55,592 nucleotides of DNA from a virus: IMG/VR virus record IMGVR_UViG_3300035211_000132, positions 1 to 55,592 of that record; one strand, 5' to 3'. Shown piece by piece: positions 19,537 to 27,908 of this stretch. The notes beneath the pieces are model-generated. The model worked only from the letters and a program-made list of their open reading frames with translations. It was not told where the DNA came from and did not search any database. A program made the translations under genes and the position numbers. Each line of letters opens with the position of its first letter. Within the stretch, counting starts at the first letter, position 1.

Positions 19537-20418
19537 ATGAGAGCGCTTCTTCTGGCGGTGTTTGTTGTTGGGTGCGGGTCCGACGCAGGGCAGTTTCGCG
19601 ATGGTCTGGCGGAGTCCGGAGGTACCGTGGGGGCCGCTGGCGCGGATACTGGTGGCTCCCCAACTGGCGGAGATGAGTCTGGCGGGACCGGGGGAGCTTC
19701 GGCGTCTACCGGAGGCAGTCAACTGACTGGCGGCACTCCGACAGGCGGATCCGCGCCGTGCCCCGTCGGATCTGAGCGCTGCCTCTGCTACGGGAACGAC
19801 ACCTGCGACGCTGGGCTCACCTGCTTCTCTGGGCTATGCGTGGATGCGGGGACCGGGGGGGCTGGTAGTGGCGGTGTAGAAACCGGGGGGACCCCCACTG
19901 GAGGTATTGTTGGGACTGGCGGCGTCGAGATGACCGGCGGGTCCACAACCGGAGGAGTTGCAACCGGCGGTCAGTTCCCGATCTGTAGCCCAGGCGATAC
20001 CAATTATTGCGCTTGCAACGGCGACTGGTCGAACCCGGGAGTTACGGAATGCTCCTCTGACCAGCTCTCGTGGACGGAATGTGTTTGTCCGTCTGGAACT
20101 GGCGGGGCCGGGACTGGTGGCGCTTCTACAGGTGGCCAGCAATCATGCGACTGGGATGGAGCCGAATTGCTGCAACCCACTGGACACCAAACATTAGACG
20201 GTGACGGCTGTTATGTGCTCGGCGAAGAAGAGAGCATCTGCGTATTTTCCTTGGAAACACCAGCCGGTTTCACCGGGTCATATGAGACAGTGGATGGCGT
20301 CAGCGGCGCAATCGTCGGACCGACAAGTGCTGACAGTTCTCAGCGAGCAAACTGCCCAGTCTTGCTCGATTTCGAAACCCCGGACGTCGTCGTCATTGTT
20401 TCATGGTCCTACGAATAG
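19537..20418 (+). CDS. Thr-Gly-Gly-rich secreted lipoprotein
   Basis: The 293-residue protein begins MRALLLAVFVVGCGSD, a lipobox signal. Long stretches of repeated TGG (TGGSPTGGDESGGTGGAS and more) alternate with small Cys-rich modules (CPVGSERCLCYGNDTC, then CSPGDTNYCACNG). A C-terminal beta-like domain of about 80 residues follows. This composition is characteristic of myxobacterial surface lipoproteins. It is alone on the plus strand inside the tail-fibre region, so it is probably a moron expressed from its own promoter. It could alter the host surface or block superinfection; that is inference. Confidence 0.75.
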   Translation: MRALLLAVFVVGCGSDAGQFRDGLAESGGTVGAAGADTGGSPTGGDESGGTGGASASTGGSQLTGGTPTGGSAPCPVGSERCLCYGNDTCDAGLTCFSGLCVDAGTGGAGSGGVETGGTPTGGIVGTGGVEMTGGSTTGGVATGGQFPICSPGDTNYCACNGDWSNPGVTECSSDQLSWTECVCPSGTGGAGTGGASTGGQQSCDWDGAELLQPTGHQTLDGDGCYVLGEEESICVFSLETPAGFTGSYETVDGVSGAIVGPTSADSSQRANCPVLLDFETPDVVVIVSWSYE

Positions 20419-20422
20419 GACA

Positions 20423-21265
20423 TCATGGCAGGTATGAAAGATGCCTTGTGACCCATGCCGAACCGGACCAGATCAACTCTGCTGAAAAGCAATAGCCGCT
20501 TGCTGTGCGCAACACTGGCCCGGCCCAACCAGTGGCAGTGATTGTTAGGTTGTATGAAGTGTCGGCATTCGTTATCGTGATGACGTCACCAGCAGCAACG
20601 CCGTTGCCGATCGTCCATGCCCTGTTTAGAGAGAACACCCCGTTCGGGTTGTGTAGGTGATCTCCACTGGTCAGGCTCAGAGATCTATTTCCATCTGTGG
20701 CATTCTCAAAGTACCTTTGGCGGACGCGCCCCGTGCCACTGGTACTCACAGGAGCTGTCAGATCGAAGCCAGCGAACGACGGCGTGCCTGTGAAATCTGG
20801 GTCTCCAGGGAAATCTGGATCTCCGCTGAAAACCGGGTCCCCGCTGAACGTCACTGTACCGGAGAAGGTATGGTTGCCTGACCACGTTGGTCCACCAGCC
20901 CACGTACCAGAAATGGTTCCGCCACCAGACTGGAGTGTCCCAGCCATCGTGATCTGGGTCTGAAACGTCCACGTGCCGGTGGCTTGTGGGTTTCCAGCGA
21001 CGACCCCAGTCAAGCTACCACCGTCGAAGGTCAATTCAGCACCCGACTCAATGCTCAGCGTGCCGGTGACTTCATGGTTGGTGCCGGCCATCGTAATCCC
21101 AGCACCGCCAATCTCGACTGCCGCTGCAGGCGCCCAGGTCCCGCCGTCGTCGCCGTTGATCGACTTGTAGATGCTCTCGTCGATCGACCAGAACTCGCCC
21201 TGAGTAACGATGGTTCCGGCTGCCCAAGCTCCTAGTGACCCACGAATGTACGAAAAATGTGCCAT
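20423..21265 (-). CDS. Tail fibre-like protein with short repeats
   Basis: The 280-residue protein has an N-terminal domain (GSLGAWAAGTIVTQGEFWS) typical of carbohydrate-binding or baseplate-attachment modules. A run of short beta repeats follows (FSGDPVFSGDPDFPGDPDF), as in fibrous shafts. A C-terminal domain ends YCFSAELIWSGSAWVTRHL. It directly follows the DUF2313 baseplate gene, the normal place for fibre genes. Confidence 0.7.
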   Translation of the reverse strand: MAHFSYIRGSLGAWAAGTIVTQGEFWSIDESIYKSINGDDGGTWAPAAAVEIGGAGITMAGTNHEVTGTLSIESGAELTFDGGSLTGVVAGNPQATGTWTFQTQITMAGTLQSGGGTISGTWAGGPTWSGNHTFSGTVTFSGDPVFSGDPDFPGDPDFTGTPSFAGFDLTAPVSTSGTGRVRQRYFENATDGNRSLSLTSGDHLHNPNGVFSLNRAWTIGNGVAAGDVITITNADTSYNLTITATGWAGPVLRTASGYCFSAELIWSGSAWVTRHLSYLP

Positions 21266-21272
21266 GGATCTC

Positions 21273-22232
21273 CTACGTCGCCAGCGTACCGATCGGAGTG
21301 ATTCCGATCATTCCCTCTTCAACCTTGAACGGTCCGAGTTGCCCAGCCGAGTACTCCTCGACGATGTCCCATGTATCAACGGCACGCATCAGCTTGCGTA
21401 GCTTGGCGTTGATCTGCGTCCGCCAGGAATTCGATTGTGCCACCGTCGAGTCTGTAACGATGAGCGTGTGGCGCCCAGTTGTGAACGCCGTCGGCCATGG
21501 TTCTGTCGAGACGATTGTTCCGGAAGCGTGGGCCCGTGCGAAGTTGGCAGTAAGCGTGGTGCCGTTTACCGACTGAACATCGACGGACTCCTGCACACCG
21601 AGGACGCCTGGATCCACGACAAGTTTGTCGCCCACAACGAACATGTCGGTTGACCCGCCGACGTAGGTGGTGTCGATGGTGTTGTCACCAATTGTGTGAA
21701 CAGCGGTGTTCAACGACCGTCGCTTGGCGACCGTGGTAGCTGGCTTCCACGTCCCAGGACGTAGGCTGATGTGGTCCCACTGGTACGGACTGACGTAGTA
21801 CTCGGTGTCGTCAATCTTGCGTACCGCGATGAGGTGGCTGCCGAGCAACTCCTGCATCGCCGTATGCACGACGTCAGCGCGACACCCTTGCGCCGCTTGC
21901 TGGGCGACATCCAGCGCGGCACGCCGCTCGTCATCGCTTGCAGTGGGCAGCGGGGTCAGTCCGTAGACTTGCTCCCAGTAGCTCAGGAGTTCGACCGACT
22001 TCGCCGGGTTCATGTTGCCGCGGACCCGATCGAAATTCCGCTTGGCAGTCGCCAACCGCATTGCGTGAGAATAGAACCTGGCGTGGATCGTCTCGTCCAC
22101 CCTCTCGCCACCGTCCGCCACCATTTCTTCGCCACCGAACGCGCGAATCATGGACTCGTAGATGGTCTCCGCCTCGGACCTCTGCGAGGTGAACCGCAAG
22201 TGCCCGAACCGGGCGAAGCAAGAGAACTTCAT
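21273..22232 (-). CDS. Mu gp48/YmfQ-like (DUF2313) baseplate protein
   Basis: The 319-residue protein contains YWEQVYGLTPLPTASDDERR, the part that recalls the DUF2313/YmfQ family. These proteins follow the gp47 baseplate protein in Mu-like phages and help join fibres to the baseplate. The C-terminal part is longer than usual, with extra beta-rich sequence. The ATG at 22232 overlaps the upstream stop (ATGA). Confidence 0.6.
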   Translation of the reverse strand: MKFSCFARFGHLRFTSQRSEAETIYESMIRAFGGEEMVADGGERVDETIHARFYSHAMRLATAKRNFDRVRGNMNPAKSVELLSYWEQVYGLTPLPTASDDERRAALDVAQQAAQGCRADVVHTAMQELLGSHLIAVRKIDDTEYYVSPYQWDHISLRPGTWKPATTVAKRRSLNTAVHTIGDNTIDTTYVGGSTDMFVVGDKLVVDPGVLGVQESVDVQSVNGTTLTANFARAHASGTIVSTEPWPTAFTTGRHTLIVTDSTVAQSNSWRTQINAKLRKLMRAVDTWDIVEEYSAGQLGPFKVEEGMIGITPIGTLAT

Positions 22233-22723
22233 CGGTAGACCACGGTGAAGCGCATGTCCTGCGGTGACCCGCCGTATGATGTGCGGACCCGCATGGTTCG
22301 CGCACCCTCGTCGAGGACGATCGACCCGTCGACCGTCATGGCTGGGTAGTGCAGCGAGAGCTCTGGATCGAGTTTGCTTGGTGGCAGCAAGTTCGCTGCC
22401 CACGAGATCGTTGTGTCACCGGTTCCGTTGTCGACTAGCGGGAAATCGGTGGTCGTCAGGGCCGAGTTGGCGGCCCAGAACTTGTCGATCTGCGGCGTAC
22501 CGGACACGATGTCGATCGTCATCATCACAGTCGGCATGCTCGCGCCGAGCAGTGCAAGCAGCTCCGCAAACCGGTTCCACTCGTCAGCTGATGGCTCGTC
22601 TGAGCTTGGCGGATAGTTCTGGTCGTCAGCCTTTGTGTTTCCGCCCAGGTTGTCGAGACTCGGGCGATGTGGATAGATGCTGACGCCGTCGCCGTCGAAT
22701 GGCGGATAGTCGATCGCTGGCAT
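22229..22723 (-). CDS. Hypothetical tail/baseplate protein
   Basis: The 164-residue protein starts MPAIDYPPFDGDGVSIYPHR and has a helix (DEWNRFAELLALLGASMP) followed by beta-rich sequence. It lies between the baseplate J-like gene and the DUF2313 gene, and it overlaps the latter. A virion role is likely by position. No family is recognised. Confidence 0.55.
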   Translation of the reverse strand: MPAIDYPPFDGDGVSIYPHRPSLDNLGGNTKADDQNYPPSSDEPSADEWNRFAELLALLGASMPTVMMTIDIVSGTPQIDKFWAANSALTTTDFPLVDNGTGDTTISWAANLLPPSKLDPELSLHYPAMTVDGSIVLDEGARTMRVRTSYGGSPQDMRFTVVYR

Positions 22724-22725
22724 GA

Positions 22726-24207
22726 TTACTCCGGGAAGACCGCAAGCTCGTCAAGCTGCAGGAGACGCGGGCTGCTCGCATGGGTGGTTGCAACGGTGCC
22801 GGAACCTTCGACCACCTCTCCACTAGCAACTGCGTCTAGCGTGAGCAGGGATACGTCCAGCGCCTTCGTCACCTGGTAGGGCCAATACGTCGGCGATGAT
22901 GGATCGCGTTCGCCACGCCGTCCGTCTAGTACAGCGTGGGTGATTGGTCCTGGGCCAACTCCGTCGAAGTAGGCGATGGCAGCCGCAACCAGTGAATCGA
23001 GGGAGTCAGACCACGGCATGACCCGCTGCCCAGTGGTCGGAGTGTATGTCGCGTCAGATGCGTCGTATGATGTGTCGATCGTCACCATCCACGGCCCGGT
23101 TCCACTCACACTGAGAGCAGTCTTGCGGATGAACTTGCGCTGAGTCGGGTCCCAGATCGCAAACACGATGCCGGCGCTGATGTCCCCACACGTGGAGTAG
23201 TCTGCGTTGGCAGTGACGAGCTGGAAATAGGTCGCTGAGGTGACCGTGCCGACCTGCACCGCCCCAGATCCGCTACCGGGACTCTCCTCGAAGTATGCGG
23301 GCCACGGCGTTTCGTTGAGCCACTGCGCCGCGCTTTCTGCCCAGGTGACCTTGGCGACGACGTCAACGGTTTGCGCTGTCGGGTCGAGATAGAACTGCAG
23401 GTCGCTCTTCGGCATCTGCCCGAAGATGTAGTCCCGCACCAGCGTGGAGACCGCGGTGCTAGGCAGCCGCGATCCGTACTTGTTCGGCGCCACCGTGATC
23501 GTCCATCCGATCGTGCCTGGCCCATAGATCGCCGGGTAGCAGAACGCCTCCTCGATCTGGACGCCTGGTGTCTCCTTGATCGTTGCTCGATAGTCGGCGA
23601 CGTTTCCGGATGCCGCCGGGTTCGAGAGGCGGTCGATGATCTTGGCAATGATCTGCTCGCGACCCTCGGCATCGGCACCACCACTTAGACCATCGCCGTT
23701 AGTCTGCTCCATCACTGTGCAGGTTGGTGAGCAGCCTGGTCGCGGCGCCGTCCACTGCAGGACTGTTTCTGCGTCGAGGTTCGTTGTCGGTCCCGTGTCG
23801 ATGGCAGCGACCGGTACGTCCTCGCCGTTGGTGTATAGCTTGGTCTGCGTGCATCGGAACCGGAGTCCAGTGACCTGGTCGGTGAGTTCGTCGCCGCTGA
23901 GGATCGAGGAGCCTCCAGTAGATGTCCGCACGGTGACGTACCCGTTCGAACCGGTCGCTCCCTGCAGCGGAACGCCGAGCTGGGCAGCAAGTTCCTCAAG
24001 CTCATCGAGCGACTTCCCATCGAGTTGCAGCGCGCGCCCCAACTGGATCGCCGCAGCATGAATCGGCATCAACTGGTCTGCCAACAGCACCGCGTCCAGA
24101 TAGGGCGGAGTCCCCACACCCGTCTCAGCACCCTGGTTCCGGAGCTTGTGATCGCGCTGGTACTTCTCAATGATGTCGGCGCGATCGTCGAATTCGAGTT
24201 CGGTCAC
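22726..24207 (-). CDS. Baseplate J-like (Mu gp47-like) protein
   Basis: The 493-residue protein has the layout of baseplate J proteins: an N-terminal helical region (LGRALQLDGKSLDELEELAA), the central GATGSNGYVTVRTSTGGSS with a beta-sandwich, then a RIIDRLSNP-type region (REQIIAKIIDRLSNPAASGN, DYRATIKETPGVQIEEAF). These proteins form the baseplate wedge periphery that changes shape at contraction. The order gp46, gp47, gp48 is conserved here. Confidence 0.75.
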   Translation of the reverse strand: MTELEFDDRADIIEKYQRDHKLRNQGAETGVGTPPYLDAVLLADQLMPIHAAAIQLGRALQLDGKSLDELEELAAQLGVPLQGATGSNGYVTVRTSTGGSSILSGDELTDQVTGLRFRCTQTKLYTNGEDVPVAAIDTGPTTNLDAETVLQWTAPRPGCSPTCTVMEQTNGDGLSGGADAEGREQIIAKIIDRLSNPAASGNVADYRATIKETPGVQIEEAFCYPAIYGPGTIGWTITVAPNKYGSRLPSTAVSTLVRDYIFGQMPKSDLQFYLDPTAQTVDVVAKVTWAESAAQWLNETPWPAYFEESPGSGSGAVQVGTVTSATYFQLVTANADYSTCGDISAGIVFAIWDPTQRKFIRKTALSVSGTGPWMVTIDTSYDASDATYTPTTGQRVMPWSDSLDSLVAAAIAYFDGVGPGPITHAVLDGRRGERDPSSPTYWPYQVTKALDVSLLTLDAVASGEVVEGSGTVATTHASSPRLLQLDELAVFPE

Positions 24208-24659
24208 GATGTCACGCTCCTGCTCTGCTCATCGGCCCGCAGGTTGCGGTAGGTGGTCTTCACGTAGAGCCGTCCAAGCCTTGAGTTCTGGTCCGCCTGG
24301 ATGTTCAAGATCTCGATGTCTCCGGCCGCCAGCAGCCGCTTGATCGGGTTGGCGCTTCGGACGCGCTCCTCGATGTCGCGCTGCAGTCGCGCCTTCGGTT
24401 GACCGAGCTGCACGTCACGCAGGGTGTGACCGATCGTCTTGTCTCCGAGGAACGACCCTTGCGCCCAGAGCAACCCGATCGCGACCTGCGCGTCGACCGG
24501 GTGCAGTTCCTTCCACGCGGTCCCATTGAGCAAATAGGTCTTGGTGCTGGCATCAAAATGCAGCGCCGCTGGACAGACGCGGTTGGCCGCGTCGGATGGG
24601 TCCAGAACCGGGTCGAACCCGGCAGGTGATGCCGCTGGGGCGTAGGATCCAGCACCCAT
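24204..24659 (-). CDS. Mu gp46-like baseplate protein
   Basis: The 151-residue protein ends with a typical gp46/GpW-gp25-like segment (NPIKRLLAAGDIEILNIQAD, then LGRLYVKTTYRNLRADEQ). It would form part of the inner baseplate wedge next to gp45 and gp47. The start lies just after the Pro-rich gene and the stop overlaps the gp47-like gene. Confidence 0.7.
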   Translation of the reverse strand: MGAGSYAPAASPAGFDPVLDPSDAANRVCPAALHFDASTKTYLLNGTAWKELHPVDAQVAIGLLWAQGSFLGDKTIGHTLRDVQLGQPKARLQRDIEERVRSANPIKRLLAAGDIEILNIQADQNSRLGRLYVKTTYRNLRADEQSRSVTS

Positions 24660-24662
24660 GGG

Positions 24663-24989
24663 TCATCCAGTCGCGTCGAGGGGGCAGACGTCTGCCGGGA
24701 GGTTGGGGAGGGATGGGATTCCTGGGATGGGGAGAGCCGGCACAGCAAGCCCCAGCGCCACCATAGGGACGTTTGGGAATCTAGGGGCTGGTACCGCGGG
24801 GAGGCTCGGAATTGACGGCACGCCCGGAATGGGGAGGGCTGGGACGGCAAGCGAAAGGGTGACTAACGGAACATTCGGGAAACGCGGAGCGGGGACTGCC
24901 GGCAGGTTCGGCAGGGACGGGATCCCAGGAACCGGTAGCGCAGGAATGGTAAGCCCGAGGGGGACTACCGGGAATTTGCAGAGAGTCAT
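24663..24989 (-). CDS. Pro-rich tandem-repeat protein
   Basis: The 108-residue protein consists of three copies of a roughly 34-residue unit rich in Pro, Leu and Val (unit core AVPALPIPGVPSIPSLPAVP, then APRFPN). The unit suggests an extended or polyproline-II rod. It sits between the gp45 spike-like and gp46-like genes and overlaps the former by one base. No family is recognised. A structural part of the spike or baseplate centre is possible by position. Confidence 0.6.
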   Translation of the reverse strand: MTLCKFPVVPLGLTIPALPVPGIPSLPNLPAVPAPRFPNVPLVTLSLAVPALPIPGVPSIPSLPAVPAPRFPNVPMVALGLAVPALPIPGIPSLPNLPADVCPLDATG

Positions 24990-25768
24990 CAGAGCCCCTT
25001 GGTCAACGTCGATGCGGTTCCGGCCAGCGCCGCTGCCAGCGCCGTCGCCGCTGCCTTCAACTGGGTCGCAACGGCCGCTCCGGAGTCGGGGGACCCAGTC
25101 GCCGGGATGATCGCATTGATGGCGTTGCAGAACGCTGTCAGCGCCGTCGCCATGGCAGGGTGCAGCACCAGTGGCAACGCGCCGTCGCCGCCCGCCTCGA
25201 ATCCACCATAGGTCTTCAGTGCACCGTTACAGAGGATCCCGTCGTCGCTAATTTCTACGAACACCCCGCCGCCAGCGCTATGGAGGATCGTCTTCTCCTC
25301 GAACATGACTACCGCCATGCCCTCGGAGTGCTGGAGATTCAGGACACTGGCGCCGTTGTCGTCCACGCCGATCTGGACGAAGTGAGCCGAGTCCCCATCG
25401 GGGACGTAGATCGAATGGGTGCCTGTCTCCCCGTCGATCTCGTGGAACGATAGCTCTCCTGCGTCCGTAAAGGCGAACTGGTAGCTGACACCCTTCGTTC
25501 CGTTTGGGATGAGTTCGAGCGTTCTCGGGTCCGACTTTACGAAGGCGTAGCGTTCCCTGCTACCCCGCCGCATCGTGAGCACAGAGCAGCCGCGACCATC
25601 GGCATCGGGGTCGCGTGGGCGCCCGAAGAAGCCATACGGGTGGTGCGCCTCTGCGAGCGGCATCCCTCCTGGGTCTTCATCGCTCGCCACCGGGTCGATC
25701 TGGATTCCGAGGAATCCGTCAGCATCCCAATCGCTCAGCTGTACGGTTCCGAAGTCCCAAGCCGGCAT
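24989..25768 (-). CDS. Mu gp45-like baseplate spike protein
   Basis: The 259-residue protein starts MPAWDFGTVQLSDWDADGF. The central region (YQFAFTDAGELSFHEIDG, then VEISDDGILCNGALKTYGG) has the repetitive beta character of a trimeric spike. The Ala-rich C terminus (AMATALTAFCNAINAI onwards) is helical. Gene order next to gp44 and gp46 supports the central spike assignment. Confidence 0.6.
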   Translation of the reverse strand: MPAWDFGTVQLSDWDADGFLGIQIDPVASDEDPGGMPLAEAHHPYGFFGRPRDPDADGRGCSVLTMRRGSRERYAFVKSDPRTLELIPNGTKGVSYQFAFTDAGELSFHEIDGETGTHSIYVPDGDSAHFVQIGVDDNGASVLNLQHSEGMAVVMFEEKTILHSAGGGVFVEISDDGILCNGALKTYGGFEAGGDGALPLVLHPAMATALTAFCNAINAIIPATGSPDSGAAVATQLKAAATALAAALAGTASTLTKGL

Positions 25769-27006
25769 CAGTCGTCCTCGATGGCGAATATCAAGTCCTC
25801 TGGTCGGTAGAGCTTGACGTTGGTCGTGGTTCCTCCGCCCATGCTGCGCGCAAACGTGACGTCGCCGACCCACATGAGCGCATTCTCTAGACCAATCCTC
25901 TCGTCGTTCACCATGCAACAGAAATTTGGAAGCGGAACCGTGCGCTGTCCTGGAGCATGAAGCGCAGGAACGGTGTGCCCGCTGAACTGGTATTCGATAT
26001 TCCAGGCTTCACGCCGTTCTTCCGCAGCCAGCCTACGAGCTTTGTATTCCGCTTCCTTGGTGGTCCGAATCTGCTCGTCGATGTCGAACCTGACCGTCCG
26101 TTTGGCTCCATAATCGTTGACGCGCCGAAGCATCGCGCCGTCGTCGTGGAACCCAGTGACCTGTTTCTGCCCATCCTTTCCTCCCCCGGCCCTCCCTAAC
26201 ACTCGCACGCGCCAGTGGCGGTTCGTGGTGTCGCGGTGCAGGCGGACCAGGCGGGCGTTTCCTTCCCCGTGTAGGTTGCGCCGGATATCAAACGCTGGCT
26301 CCTGGTCGCCATTGGGTGCGCTGAGCAGAAACCATCCTTGCGGCCCGCACCAAAGGAAGAGCCCGGCCCGCATCAACTGGGCTCTGAGCCATGCGTAGCG
26401 TTGCTCTCCCGCGTTTCCGGTGATGACGTTGTAAACGACCCGAGCGGTCCCCGACTCCACCTCCTCGACTGTCTGCGTCTTCCCGTCTACGCTCGGCGTG
26501 TTGGACTTCGGTGGCTTGACCTGCGTCCCCTGGATCGCCATCAACTCGCGCGCCGTGTCGCCGCTCTTGAGGTCGTTAACAGTAAACCCCACCGCTTCGA
26601 GTTGTGACAGTACCAGGTCGTAGTAGCTTTTCTCTGAGTAGCTTGTGTCCGCCTTGAAGTAGCTCTTGAAAAGCTCGCGCATGTTGTCGCGGCCTTGGTA
26701 CTCGAGCAGCGTCCCACCTTCCCCCTCGACCACGTCCACCGTGTCGAGTCTTCCGGTCTGCAGGACCACTTCTTTTGACTGGTTCTCTCCTGGGTATGGG
26801 ATGTGACGTAGCGCCAGTTCGAACGGCATCTCGTTGTCGTGCCGAGCCCACTGCTCTTGGATCGTTGCCGCCCCGAGCTTCAGCGAGAATGCGCTGGGCT
26901 GTTGGAACACGGAGACGTTTACCGAGTAGTCCTCGGTGCGGTATGCCACGTCCTCGTCGTTGATGCGGATCGAAACCTCGTCCGCCAGCCAGCCTCGATC
27001 CGCCAT
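25768..27006 (-). CDS. Mu gp44-like baseplate hub (late control D-like) protein
   Basis: The 412-residue protein starts MADRGWLADEVSIRINDEDV. It shows the pattern of the gpD/gp44 hub family: an N-terminal beta-barrel (YSVNVSVFQQPSAFSLKLG), a middle with GRLDTVDVVEGEGG, and a C-terminal segment rich in charged strands. It forms the hub onto which the tail tube docks. I use the ATG at 27006, which shares a base with the upstream stop; a GTG one codon earlier is possible. Confidence 0.7.
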   Translation of the reverse strand: MADRGWLADEVSIRINDEDVAYRTEDYSVNVSVFQQPSAFSLKLGAATIQEQWARHDNEMPFELALRHIPYPGENQSKEVVLQTGRLDTVDVVEGEGGTLLEYQGRDNMRELFKSYFKADTSYSEKSYYDLVLSQLEAVGFTVNDLKSGDTARELMAIQGTQVKPPKSNTPSVDGKTQTVEEVESGTARVVYNVITGNAGEQRYAWLRAQLMRAGLFLWCGPQGWFLLSAPNGDQEPAFDIRRNLHGEGNARLVRLHRDTTNRHWRVRVLGRAGGGKDGQKQVTGFHDDGAMLRRVNDYGAKRTVRFDIDEQIRTTKEAEYKARRLAAEERREAWNIEYQFSGHTVPALHAPGQRTVPLPNFCCMVNDERIGLENALMWVGDVTFARSMGGGTTTNVKLYRPEDLIFAIEDD

Positions 27007-27905
27007 CACGCCGCCGGGATATACTTGATGTCGGTTCCAGCTGGGATGTGGTAGGCGTCACCGATCGCGTTGAGATTCAGAATGTCGATCGCGTAGCTGC
27101 TGTCGCCGTCGTAGATGGCGCTCGACACCTCGTCCGCCGTCATCTCGCTCGGTGTCGTGTAGGTCTTGAACTGATCGATCCCGAGCGCCGTCTCTGCGAA
27201 GTCGTTGACGGACTCCCAAAGGCGCTTCATCGCCTCGAGCAATTCCCAATTCTCCGGATCGTTCAGCAAGTCGAGCGTCTCGTCCGCCTCCTGGAACAGC
27301 GCCCGCATCCCCTCGATCTTCTCCGCCAGGAACCCCGCCCACATTTGCGCCGTGTCCCTGAACGCCAGGATCGCGTTCACCCCTTCTCGGATCTGCTGGA
27401 AGACGCTTGGCATCGGATCCGGGCTGAGCGATTCGAAGTCGCCGAGTTGCACAGACATGACCCCGACCTGGAACTGCAATGTCGTGAGCGTGAGGAAGTC
27501 GGACTCCTGGTCCTCTCGAAACGTCAGCTCAACGCTCTCACCGCTGCGCCATTGGACCGAGAGCTCGCGCGTCCAGTTCGTGCAATAGGCGCGAATCTCA
27601 CCAATGTTGGGGATGTAGAGATCTTGTGTGTCGCCGTTCTCGAAGTACTGCTGTAGCACCCCGAGATCGGTCAGCAGGTTTCGATTTGCGAAGCGCCCGC
27701 CACCCCTTCCAATTCGCTCGTCGAACTTAGACGACACGCTGATTTCGTACAGCTTGCGACCGAGCTTCTCCGCAGCCCCTCCATGAACGTGAGGATATTC
27801 GTGGACGTGATCTCGCTGTACACCACGGACGGTGATCCGCTGGTACGGCATCGTGATACCGCCGAACTTCAGCGGCTGCAGTGTATCCAGGTATGCTTCG
27901 GCCAT
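27006..27905 (-). CDS. DNA-circularisation-like (Mu gp43-like) tail protein
   Basis: The 299-residue protein starts AYLDTLQPLKFGGITMPYQR, as in the N-terminal domain of the Mu gpN/gp43 family, historically named DNA circularisation protein. A helical middle and a C-terminal LysM-like end follow (AYHIPAGTDIKYIPAA). In contractile-tailed phages this class links the tape measure and hub. It follows the tape measure gene directly. Confidence 0.65.
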   Translation of the reverse strand: MAEAYLDTLQPLKFGGITMPYQRITVRGVQRDHVHEYPHVHGGAAEKLGRKLYEISVSSKFDERIGRGGGRFANRNLLTDLGVLQQYFENGDTQDLYIPNIGEIRAYCTNWTRELSVQWRSGESVELTFREDQESDFLTLTTLQFQVGVMSVQLGDFESLSPDPMPSVFQQIREGVNAILAFRDTAQMWAGFLAEKIEGMRALFQEADETLDLLNDPENWELLEAMKRLWESVNDFAETALGIDQFKTYTTPSEMTADEVSSAIYDGDSSYAIDILNLNAIGDAYHIPAGTDIKYIPAA

Positions 27906-27908
27906 GGC

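Noticed and set aside
21879-21900. Partial similarity of spacer 6 to GCGCGACACCCTTGCGCC
   Set aside because: It is broken by several mismatches and a gap, so it is not a protospacer.
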